NCBI GenBank assembly: GCA_027315205.1
Contig: DAHUYM010000001.1
Coordinates: 186,001 to 250,000 of the forward strand
Reading direction: 5' to 3'
Source: Leptospirillum sp.
GTDB taxonomy: Bacteria; Nitrospirota; Leptospirillia; Leptospirillales; Leptospirillaceae
Length of the DNA stretch: 64,000 nucleotides
A program made the translations under genes and the position numbers. The notes under the pieces are model-generated. The model was not told where the DNA came from, made no database searches, and was given only the letters and a program-made list of their open reading frames with translations. Shown here one piece after another: positions 18,693-25,595 of this stretch (position 1 is its first letter; every line of letters starts with the position of its first letter).

Positions 18693-19931
18693 CTATCGGC
18701 CGAAGTCCGCACGGGTCACGACAACGACGCCCCCCGGCGAAACATGGAACCGCTTTTTGTCTTCTTCGGGCTCGTAGCCGATAACGGTATTCGCGGGGAT
18801 CTTCACTCCCTTTTCGATGATCGCCTTCCGGATCCGGGAATACCTGCCGATATCCACGTCGTCGAAGAGGATGGATTCGGACACTTTCGAATAACTGTTG
18901 ATCCGGACGCTGTGGGCAAGGATCGACCGGTCGATGTGTCCGCCGGAAATGATGCACCCGCCGCTCACGATCGAATCCGTGGCGATCCCAACCCGGCGGT
19001 TGGCTTCGTCGGCGAAGACGAATTTTGCCGGAGGCACCTGCGGCCGGTAGGTCCGGATGATCCACTGGGGGTTGTACAGGTTGAATGAGGGCGAAACCTC
19101 CACCAGATCCATGTTCGCCTGCCAGTATGCGTCAAGCTGTCCGATATCTCTCCAGTACCCTTTCTCCGTCTCGGACATCCCGGGAATCGTGTTCCGGCTG
19201 AAATCGTAAACCGAAACCCTGCCCTCGCGGGAAAGCTTCGGAAGGATGTCTTTCCCGAAATCGTGAGAAGAATTCGTGTCTTCGGCATCCTTCGTCAGGA
19301 TGTCGACAAGAAAGCGGGACTCGAAGATATAGTTTCCCATGCTGACCAAGGAGAGCCCCGGAGCGTCCGGCATCGTGTCCGGATTTTCCGGTTTTTCTAT
19401 GAACGAAAAGGCCTTCCACGCTTTATCGACTCCGATCACGCCGAAAGAAATCGCCTCTTCCCTGGGAACCGGGATCGCCGAAACCGATACAGGGCTTCCG
19501 GTTTCAAGATGCGCTTCCATCATCTGCAGGATATTCATCTTGAAGATGTGGTCTCCGCTGAACACGCAGACCAGATCGGGATTCTCGTCGAGGATCAGGT
19601 TCAGATTCTGGTAGACGGCGTCGCCGGTCCCCTGGAACCAATGCGGGCCGCGTCTCATCTGAGCCGGCACCGGATCGACATACTGGTTCATGAGGGGGGA
19701 AAGGCGCCACCCCCTTGAGAGGTGATTATTCAGGGAATGCGATTTGTACTGGGTCAGAACCTTGATCTTGAAAAATCCGGAATTGACAAAATTCGATAGG
19801 ACAAAGTCGATGATCCGGTAGGCACCTCCGAAGGGAACGGCGGACTTGACCCTGTCGAGGGTCAGCGGATACAGTCTTTTGCCTTCACCTCCCGCCAGTA
19901 TGAGGGCGAGAACATTCAGCCCTGTCGGCAT
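18693..19931 (-). CDS. glgC: Glucose-1-phosphate adenylyltransferase
   Basis: A 412-residue ADP-glucose pyrophosphorylase, the committed step of bacterial glycogen synthesis (ATP + glucose-1-P gives ADP-glucose + PPi). The nucleotide-binding signature ILAGGEGKRLYPLT is at residues 11-24, followed by the AVPFGG segment. A C-terminal left-handed beta-helix (VSGGCIISGGHIDRS) carries the expected repeats. Length is normal for the family. Start ATG 19931 is supported by GGAGG. It heads the GH57 genes and indicates that the operon makes as well as degrades glycogen. Glycogen synthase is not in this window. Confidence 0.93.
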   Translation of the reverse strand: MPTGLNVLALILAGGEGKRLYPLTLDRVKSAVPFGGAYRIIDFVLSNFVNSGFFKIKVLTQYKSHSLNNHLSRGWRLSPLMNQYVDPVPAQMRRGPHWFQGTGDAVYQNLNLILDENPDLVCVFSGDHIFKMNILQMMEAHLETGSPVSVSAIPVPREEAISFGVIGVDKAWKAFSFIEKPENPDTMPDAPGLSLVSMGNYIFESRFLVDILTKDAEDTNSSHDFGKDILPKLSREGRVSVYDFSRNTIPGMSETEKGYWRDIGQLDAYWQANMDLVEVSPSFNLYNPQWIIRTYRPQVPPAKFVFADEANRRVGIATDSIVSGGCIISGGHIDRSILAHSVRINSYSKVSESILFDDVDIGRYSRIRKAIIEKGVKIPANTVIGYEPEEDKKRFHVSPGGVVVVTRADFGR

Positions 19932-19952
19932 CTACCCCCCTCCTTTAATCTT

Positions 19953-20168
19953 TCAGGGGATCGCCGAGTCTCCGAAAACAACGCCGTGGAGCCATCGAAC
20001 CAACGCTGTGCGCAACGGGGACAAGGCGAGAGTTCCCCAAGCCAGAAGCATAGCGGACGAGAGAAGGTACGTGAGCCATTTTTCCCTTCTTTCCCCACGC
20101 GCAAGAAGGCGGAAGGAGTAAAGAGTCCCGAACGCACCTATCACGACGAACAAGAGTCCGTATACCAC
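19953..20168 (-). CDS. Small two-helix membrane protein
   Basis: A 71-residue protein starting at GTG 20168, with GAGGAGAGAG upstream. Two hydrophobic stretches (about residues 2-20 and 32-50) are separated by a basic loop, fitting a small inner-membrane protein. No family is recognised. It is the first gene of the carbohydrate operon, 21 bases before glgC. Two other reading frames are open here but lack this hydrophobic pattern. A link to glycogen metabolism is only positional. Confidence 0.6.
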   Translation of the reverse strand: MVYGLLFVVIGAFGTLYSFRLLARGERREKWLTYLLSSAMLLAWGTLALSPLRTALVRWLHGVVFGDSAIP

Positions 20169-20207
20169 TCTCTCTCCTCAATGAGTCATGATACAGGCTC
20201 TTTTGGC

Positions 20208-20241
20208 AAAAAAGAAAGAGCGCCCGTCACACTCGACGGGC
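20208..20241 (-). terminator. Rho-independent terminator after the Rieske gene
   Basis: GCCCGTC at 20222-20228 pairs with GACGGGC at 20235-20241 around a six-base loop. Read on the minus strand, the hairpin is followed by GCTCTTTCTTTTTT. This fits termination of the Rieske gene that ends at 20272 and separates it from the glycogen operon. Confidence 0.75.
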
Positions 20242-20271
20242 ACCGAACGGAGCGGGGAGATCGCCTTCAGG

Positions 20272-20580
20272 TCAGTCCGGAATCTCCACCCAGTGACGGC
20301 CTCCCTCTTGTAAAACCGCATACCGGGGGACACCGATTCCCGGTCGGCCGACGCACTCTCCCGTCTTCACGTCGAACGTCCACGAGTGAAAAGGGCAACG
20401 GACGACAGACCCTTCCAGATGACCTTCTCCGAGAGGTCCTCCACGGTGGGGGCAAACGTTATCGATGGCATGTATTTCTCCACCCACGGAAAACAGGGCC
20501 AATGTCTTGCTTCCGGCCGAAACAACGGCTCCCGCGGACTCCGAGAGACCGGCCGGTATGTCGAGGGGGAATCTGGGCAT
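20272..20580 (-). CDS. Rieske [2Fe-2S] ferredoxin-like protein
   Basis: A 102-residue single-domain Rieske protein. The cluster ligands are in CPHRGG and CPFHSW, spaced as in ferredoxin components of ring-hydroxylating dioxygenases and the small subunit of nitrite reductase (NirD). It lacks a signal peptide or membrane helix, so it should be a soluble cytoplasmic electron carrier. The ATG at 20580 has AAGGAG upstream; the frame stays open to 20862 but that extension has no family features. Its redox partner is not evident from neighbours. Confidence 0.85.
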   Translation of the reverse strand: MPRFPLDIPAGLSESAGAVVSAGSKTLALFSVGGEIHAIDNVCPHRGGPLGEGHLEGSVVRCPFHSWTFDVKTGECVGRPGIGVPRYAVLQEGGRHWVEIPD

Positions 20581-20651
20581 CAATATGCTCCTTATATGAA
20601 AAACAAGAAATGTGAAGACTTTCCATCCATGACGCCTTGAGGCACGGTCGT

Positions 20652-20681
20652 TAGACAGAGCACTCTGCCCATGATATTTTA
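20652..20681 (+). promoter_or_regulatory. Possible sigma-70 promoter for the methyltransferase operon
   Basis: TTAGAC at 20652-20657 and TATTTT at 20676-20681 are 18 bases apart, about 150 bases upstream of the plus-strand gene at 20831. The match is moderate, but no better candidate was seen in this divergent gap. Confidence 0.35.
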
Positions 20682-20830
20682 TTGGGATAGGTTTGCAAAT
20701 CGGCACGAGATCTTCAACTGGGACACGCATTCGCCGGCTCTGGCCGGGGCTCCGAATCCGGTTCCACAGGCCATCATGACCAAACGGGGCGGAGTTTATC
20801 ACCCCTCTCTTTCGGAGAGACAAGAACTCT

Positions 20831-21490
20831 ATGGACAATGAAAAAGACCCTAAGGCCTCCAATCCCCTTGATCTCTATCTTCAGGACCTGATCGTCGACA
20901 AGGATCCGCTCATTCGGGAAATCGAGTTTCTCACCAATCACCATGGACGCCCTTTCCTCGGTCCCCAGGGGGGGATGCTGCTTGCGATCCTGGCTCTCAT
21001 GAACAAATCGCGCCGGGTCTACGAGTGGACGGGAGCCTATGGGTATTCGACCCTCTGGCTCACCAAGGTCCTCCCCTCCGACAGCCAGTATTTCATCGGA
21101 ACCATCGCCGACGAGAACCTCCGCCTCATCTCGAACTACCTGAAGCGTGCCGGACTCCAAGCCCGGGCCAGGATCGAAATCACGGACGGACCGAACCATT
21201 TTGCCGGACTCGAAGGAACGTTCGATCTCGTGGTGCTCGATCTCCAGCAGGAACGGTCAAAAATCTCCTCGTGGCTAGATGTCCTTCCCAAAAAGCTCTC
21301 CCGGGGAGGACTTGTCGTATCCCTGGGAAACCTCCCTGCCGGTGTCGGCACCACCCAGAACAAGAACCTGTCCCTTTCGTCCGTCGAGATGTACAACCAC
21401 CGGATGTTCAATGATCCGAAATTCGTCTCGTCGATGCTGTCCATATCCGAAGGGGTCCTGGTATCCTACCGGACGGACGCGGAAACATGA
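20831..21490 (+). CDS. SAM-dependent O-methyltransferase-like protein
   Basis: A 219-residue class I methyltransferase-fold protein resembling the catechol/caffeoyl-CoA O-methyltransferase group. The AdoMet motif I region reads YEWTGAYGYSTLWL, where most relatives have an E-x-G start, so the first glycine is altered. A later LVVLDL fits the motif around the metal-binding Asp. Residues 50-190 cover the fold. It overlaps the following M24 peptidase gene by four bases, so the two are co-translated. The substrate is unknown. Confidence 0.7.
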   Translation: MDNEKDPKASNPLDLYLQDLIVDKDPLIREIEFLTNHHGRPFLGPQGGMLLAILALMNKSRRVYEWTGAYGYSTLWLTKVLPSDSQYFIGTIADENLRLISNYLKRAGLQARARIEITDGPNHFAGLEGTFDLVVLDLQQERSKISSWLDVLPKKLSRGGLVVSLGNLPAGVGTTQNKNLSLSSVEMYNHRMFNDPKFVSSMLSISEGVLVSYRTDAET

Positions 21491-22656
21491 TGGGAAAGCC
21501 AGAATCGGATGCCGGCACGGGCGATGCACCCTCGGCGAAGCTCATCATCGCAGCCGGTGAAACCAATCCCGACCTTTATTACCGGACCCGCTTCCTGACG
21601 CCGGATCCATATGTCTTTATCGAGATTGGCGGTCGCACGACCATCTTGGTCAACGACCTTGAAGTTGACCGTGCAAAAAAGCAGGCGCGGGTCGACGAGA
21701 TCCTCCCGACCCGGTCCTGGGAAGAAGCTCTCTCAAAATCAGGTCGGCCCGCCAGCACGGTGAACATCGTATCCTCCTTCCTGGAGGAGCGGCATATTTC
21801 CTCGGTTTCGGTCCCGTTCGATTTTCCGGTCGGATATGCGGATGGACTTTCGGCAAACGGGATCCGGCCCGTACCCCTGTCGGGACTTTTTTTCCCTGAC
21901 CGGGCATTGAAGACACGGGAAGAAGCACGCTGGATCCGCGAGGTCCAGGTGGGTGTCGAGGAAGCTCTCTGGGTCGTTGCGAGGATTCTCGCGGAATCGG
22001 AGGTCAGGGACGGATTCATCTATTCTGGAGGTATCCCTTTCACCTCGGAACGCGCCAAATCCATCCTCAAACGGGAGATGCTTGAGCGGAATCTCCTGGC
22101 CCAGCACACGATCGTCGCCGGAGGGGAGCAAGCCTGCGACCCACACATGGAAGGCTCCGGACCTCTTCCTGCGCATCTTCCCATCGTTTGCGACATCTTT
22201 CCGAAGCACGAAGAAAGTCGGTATTTTGCGGACATGACCCGAACCCTGTTCAAGGGACCGGTATCCGCTGCCCACAAGGCTCTCTACCATGCGGTCCTCG
22301 AAGCTCAGGAAAAGGCCATCGCCCTGGCACGGCCAGGCATCGAATCCAAAGAATTGCACCATGCCGTCGTGCGATCTTTCGAAGAGGCGGGACATCATAC
22401 CGGCCTTAAGAACGGGCGTATGGAAGGATTTTTTCATGGCACCGGGCACGGCGTCGGACTTGAAATCCACGAAGCCCCGCGGGTCGGACGGACGGGAGAA
22501 ATCCTGAAACCGGGACACGTCATCACCGTAGAACCGGGCCTGTATTATCCGGGCCAAGGTGGGGTGAGGATCGAAGACATGCTGTACATCACGGAGACAG
22601 GCGCGGAAAACCTGACCACATTCCCCAAGGACTGGGGAACCGTGGCCATTCCCTAG
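21487..22656 (+). CDS. M24-family metallopeptidase (Xaa-Pro aminopeptidase-like)
   Basis: A 389-residue pita-bread-fold peptidase. The N-terminal 150 residues match the creatinase-like domain of prolidases. The catalytic half contains the metal ligands in order: Asp in VCDIFP, Asp in FADMTRT, His in GTGHGVGLEIHE, and two Glu in TVEPGLYYP and VRIEDM. It should cleave N-terminal residues before proline, or Xaa-Pro dipeptides, in the cytoplasm. The start overlaps the methyltransferase stop; a second ATG follows one codon later. Confidence 0.87.
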   Translation: MMGKPESDAGTGDAPSAKLIIAAGETNPDLYYRTRFLTPDPYVFIEIGGRTTILVNDLEVDRAKKQARVDEILPTRSWEEALSKSGRPASTVNIVSSFLEERHISSVSVPFDFPVGYADGLSANGIRPVPLSGLFFPDRALKTREEARWIREVQVGVEEALWVVARILAESEVRDGFIYSGGIPFTSERAKSILKREMLERNLLAQHTIVAGGEQACDPHMEGSGPLPAHLPIVCDIFPKHEESRYFADMTRTLFKGPVSAAHKALYHAVLEAQEKAIALARPGIESKELHHAVVRSFEEAGHHTGLKNGRMEGFFHGTGHGVGLEIHEAPRVGRTGEILKPGHVITVEPGLYYPGQGGVRIEDMLYITETGAENLTTFPKDWGTVAIP

Positions 22657-22664
22657 GGCCGGCC

Positions 22665-23363
22665 TTGTCAACCGCTCATCTGATCGTGGGATCGGGAGGA
22701 CCGACTGGCCGCCATCTCCGGGATCTTCTCGAGGGTTCTGGAGACCGGGTGTTCAATACCCACTATCGTCCCAGACACCCGGAAAAAGACTCCGGCAGCA
22801 CCGTCTGGGTCCCTTTTGATCTCCTGGATCCGGATCGCCACCTTCCGTCTCTGGTCCGTGTCCTTTCCGGGGCATCCCTTTCGTGCCTCGTCTTCTTTGC
22901 GCATCCGACTATCGCGCGAAACACCGGCGAAATCCCGCAGGATCAAACCGTTGCCTCCATGAATGGACTCCTGGGGGTTCGCGCACTCCTCGACTCCTTT
23001 ATTCCACGTCTTCAGCCAGGAGGAAAGGTCCTTTTCGTCCTTCCGGATCTATCGGCCCTGAAGGTTTCGGGCTATCTCGCGGCCCGAATCTATTTCGGCG
23101 GTCTCAAGGGTCTGATCGAAGAATATGCCCGGACGACAATCCCTCCCAAAGCGACGATCGCCATCACGACCGTCCTCCATATCCCCGGTGAGACCGATCC
23201 CCATGTGTCCCGGGACTCCCTCGAACGCATGGAACGTCAAACGCTTTCGGGCCGCCTGCCGGACGGAAAAACGCTTTCTAACTGGATTTATGAGCTCATC
23301 CGTTCACCCCACGATTGGATACATGGGAAAATTGTTCGGTTTCAGGACGGGCCACTGTTCTGA
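22665..23363 (+). CDS. Short-chain dehydrogenase/reductase-like NAD(P)-binding protein
   Basis: A 232-residue Rossmann-fold protein. The N-terminus carries VGSGGPTGRHL, a variant of the glycine-rich dinucleotide motif, and FDLLDPDR resembles the SDR Asp loop. The expected YxxxK active site is not intact: the segment reads YFGGLK, with one residue too many. It starts at a TTG eight bases after the peptidase stop, with a weak ribosome site, so the start is uncertain. It is the third gene of the operon. Either a divergent reductase or a non-catalytic NAD-binding protein is possible. Confidence 0.6.
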   Translation: MSTAHLIVGSGGPTGRHLRDLLEGSGDRVFNTHYRPRHPEKDSGSTVWVPFDLLDPDRHLPSLVRVLSGASLSCLVFFAHPTIARNTGEIPQDQTVASMNGLLGVRALLDSFIPRLQPGGKVLFVLPDLSALKVSGYLAARIYFGGLKGLIEEYARTTIPPKATIAITTVLHIPGETDPHVSRDSLERMERQTLSGRLPDGKTLSNWIYELIRSPHDWIHGKIVRFQDGPLF

Positions 23364-23424
23364 CGACTTCCCGATCCTTCCAGGAACAGGTCGTTTCTTA
23401 CGGAACCGTTTCCCCCTTTTTCCG

Positions 23425-24195
23425 TTACTGGGTAAAGAATCCGTTGAGCAGATTGAGAAACGGATTCGAATGTGTCTTGCCATTCGGATGAAGCGGGATC
23501 GTCACGACTTTTTCCTCGGGGACGGGAGTTTTCTGGACCAGATGCAAGATAAGGTCGGCATTCTTGAAATCAAGCCTGTCTTTGGGAAGCCTGAAATACA
23601 AAAACCCTCCTTTCAGGGTCCCTTTGTAAAGCGTGAGATCCTTGGGAAGACTTTTGTATGTGAGATCCCTTCCAAACGGGGTATCGTCCGGTTTGGGTTG
23701 TTTGAACGGTGTGGGCAGGACCCAGATGACGGAACCCAGCCCCAGGGTCACGATCGTGAAGAGGACGAGCCCCGTGTAATAAAGGGTCTTTTTGACGGCA
23801 ATGTAGTTTCGGAAGGCTTGCCATGAAATGTCGAAGGCTTCGTCCGGAGAGACCGGAGGATAGAATTGACTTCCGAATGCGATATAGGCGGATCGTCCCT
23901 CAAGACGGTACACATGTTCGTCAATGGACTGGATCACGACCTTCACGGGAATCACGCTTTCACGCCACATGCCGTTCCTCTGAAACTGTGCGTGAATAAG
24001 CTGGGGCGTGTTGTATGGCCGGACGCCCACGACTATCCGAGTCCCCGGTATCGTCGTTTGATAGGACATCGACGGGGGGGGCTCCAGCTCCAGGGGTTTC
24101 GATATATAGGTCGACGCGCAGGATACGGCCGTAAAGATCAACATGATTTGCATTGCGACAAAACGAATGGAAGGGAACAACGTCTTCACATGCAT
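23425..24195 (-). CDS. Predicted lipoprotein with an internal membrane helix
   Basis: A protein of about 256 residues. The N-terminal hydrophobic segment ends in FTAVSC, a plausible lipobox with the lipidated Cys near residue 26. A second hydrophobic stretch (GLVLFTIVTLGLGSVIWVL) lies near residue 165. No domain is recognised. GGGAGGAGG precedes the ATG at 24195; an ATG at 24207 and a GTG at 24189 are alternatives. It converges with the SDR-like gene. Function unknown; it is probably anchored to a membrane facing the periplasm. Confidence 0.65.
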   Translation of the reverse strand: MHVKTLFPSIRFVAMQIMLIFTAVSCASTYISKPLELEPPPSMSYQTTIPGTRIVVGVRPYNTPQLIHAQFQRNGMWRESVIPVKVVIQSIDEHVYRLEGRSAYIAFGSQFYPPVSPDEAFDISWQAFRNYIAVKKTLYYTGLVLFTIVTLGLGSVIWVLPTPFKQPKPDDTPFGRDLTYKSLPKDLTLYKGTLKGGFLYFRLPKDRLDFKNADLILHLVQKTPVPEEKVVTIPLHPNGKTHSNPFLNLLNGFFTQ

Positions 24196-24505
24196 GCCTC
24201 CTCCCATGAGAACACGACTCTCCGTGGAGGGTCAGGAAGATGTAAGGTTAACCGGGTTTTCTCAAGAAAAAACGATGAATCTCAGGCTGAATGACTGATG
24301 TCGGAAGCGTGCATGGAAACTCTCGGAATGCATCCATGAAGGTCCGGATGGTGCCTTTTTTCACCTTAACACGACCCAAGACACATCTTCAATGCGATTT
24401 CCGTCAAATCTGTACGGAGCCGTAGTGAGCGTTCCGACTCGAATTGGTTGACACGACAATGATCGGAAGGATGTACGGGAGGATTTGAGAAAGATTCCAG
24501 GGGAG
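24196..24505. other. Intergenic stretch, no gene seen
   Basis: About 310 bases between the lipoprotein gene and tRNA-Val. Open frames here are short and unlike proteins. It presumably holds the promoter of the lipoprotein gene, but I see no convincing -35/-10 pair. Confidence 0.5.
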
Positions 24506-24580
24506 TGGTAGGCACGGGCGGTTTCGAACCGCCGACCTCTACCGTGTCAAGGTAGCGCTCCACCCCTGAGCTACGTGCCT
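24506..24580 (-). tRNA. tRNA-Val (anticodon GAC)
   Basis: The minus strand folds into a full cloverleaf of 75 bases including an encoded CCA. The acceptor stem is AGGCACG/CGTGCCT and the D stem GCTC/GAGC. The anticodon stem CTACC/GGTAG encloses loop TTGACAC with anticodon GAC. The T stem is GGCGG/CCGCC with loop TTCGAAA. All stems pair without mismatch. It lies just downstream of the HU gene's terminator. Confidence 0.95.
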
Positions 24581-24603
24581 GTTCCTGACATTCGAAAATG
24601 AAA

Positions 24604-24633
24604 GAGGGCCGGGGAAAACAAAACCCGGCCCTC
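24604..24633 (-). terminator. Rho-independent terminator of the HU gene
   Basis: GAGGGCCGGG (24604-24613) and CCCGGCCCTC (24624-24633) form a perfect ten-pair stem with a ten-base loop, 17 bases beyond the HU stop. The minus strand continues TTTCATTTT after the stem. Confidence 0.85.
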
Positions 24634-24650
24634 AAGAATAAAAAGAAATA

Positions 24651-24926
24651 TTACTTGATTGCGCCTTTAAAAGCCTTGCCCGGCGTAAATTTTGGCACGC
24701 GCATCGCCGGAATCCTGATTTCCTTGCCCGTCCGGGGATTACGACCGGTTCTCGCTTTGCGCTTCACGGTCGAAAACGTTCCGAACCCCACCAGCGTCAC
24801 CTTCTCCCCATCCTTTTTCAAGGCCTTCTTTATGGTGTCGAGTGCCGCGTTCAGGGCATCGTTGGCCTGGGACTTCGTGATCTTGGCGGAGGAAGAAATT
24901 TTGTCCACCAGTTCCGCTTTTTTCAC
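24651..24926 (-). CDS. hup: HU-family histone-like DNA-binding protein
   Basis: A 91-residue HU/IHF protein that bends and compacts DNA. It has the helical N-terminus (KKAELVDKIS) and the core GFGTFSTVKRKARTGRNP with the beta-arm NP proline that inserts into DNA. The start is GTG 24926, with AAGGAGG eight bases upstream; an ATG at 24944 sits before that ribosome site and is unlikely. The gene is monocistronic, with its own strong promoter and terminator. HU is favoured over IHF by its length and central sequence. Confidence 0.93.
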   Translation of the reverse strand: MKKAELVDKISSSAKITKSQANDALNAALDTIKKALKKDGEKVTLVGFGTFSTVKRKARTGRNPRTGKEIRIPAMRVPKFTPGKAFKGAIK

Positions 24927-24979
24927 AGCATCCACCTCCTTCATCCTTGAATATATTGAGGAATAAAACTACCAATCGG

Positions 24980-25008
24980 AAAATACACTTGATAAAAGTG
25001 TCTGTCAA
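24980..25008 (-). promoter_or_regulatory. Strong sigma-70 promoter of the HU gene with internal dyad
   Basis: On the minus strand TTGACA (25008-25003) and TATTTT (24985-24980) are 17 bases apart. ACACTT (24985-24990) and AAGTGT (24996-25001) form an inverted repeat lying exactly between the two boxes, which could be an operator or autoregulatory site. Confidence 0.75.
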
Positions 25009-25031
25009 GTGGGTCCCCCGATTTTTTCATC

Positions 25032-25595
25032 CTATTTTCGTGACTCTCGAGCCTCCTGCACTTCCGAGTCGGGTTCCTTGAGCCGGTTTCGAAGCGTGGT
25101 GCGGCTGATCCCGAGCAACCGTGCCGTTTTTTGCCTGTTCCCTCCCGTGATCCGGAGAGCCTCGGAAATCAGGACCTCCTCGACGATTCCCTGAAAGAAA
25201 GCGTATGCCCCCCCCGACCAGTGGCACCGACCCAGCGTTTCCCTCACCTTCTCCCGGAGAAACCCCTCGAGGCCGTCCGGGAACAAGACTTTCGGACGAT
25301 CTTCGAGGAATCCATTCCATGCGTTCAGAAGTCCATCACCCTTGCCGACGATCAGGATGGATCCATCGTTCAGGTCTTTCCGGTCCGGAAGAGGGAAGGA
25401 GTCCAAGTCGACCAAAACAACAAAATCCTTAAACCCCTCCAAAGGGATTCCCAGACCTTTGTTGTCCAGTACAAGATGGATGCCCGTACCGTCTGTTATC
25501 GCACCGATCGATTTGAACAGAATGCGGGATCTGGTCAATACCCGACCGCATTTGGGAGGCCCGGCTCCGACGTCGACACCGATTTCCCTCTTCAT
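25032..25595 (-). CDS. Fis-type helix-turn-helix regulator without an AAA+ domain
   Basis: A 187-residue protein. Residues 135-175 form a Fis-type helix-turn-helix ([20 protein letters not shown]), as found at the C-terminus of sigma-54 activators. The N-terminal 110 residues are a mixed alpha/beta segment that I do not recognise; there is no ATPase domain. The ATG overlaps the clpB stop as ATGA, so it is translated with ClpB. The position suggests a role in controlling chaperone genes or responding to stress, which is inference. Confidence 0.68.
   Translation of the reverse strand: MKREIGVDVGAGPPKCGRVLTRSRILFKSIGAITDGTGIHLVLDNKGLGIPLEGFKDFVVLVDLDSFPLPDRKDLNDGSILIVGKGDGLLNAWNGFLEDRPKVLFPDGLEGFLREKVRETLGRCHWSGGAYAFFQGIVEEVLISEALRITGGNRQKTARLLGISRTTLRNRLKEPDSEVQEARESRK

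Noticed and set aside
18682-19065. N-terminal extension of the GH57 gene at 16528-18681
   Set aside because: Overlaps glgC, is Arg-rich, and the GH57 domain starts immediately after the TTG with a good ribosome site.
24366-24635. Minus-strand open frame of 89 codons
   Set aside because: It is mainly a translation of tRNA-Val and the HU terminator.
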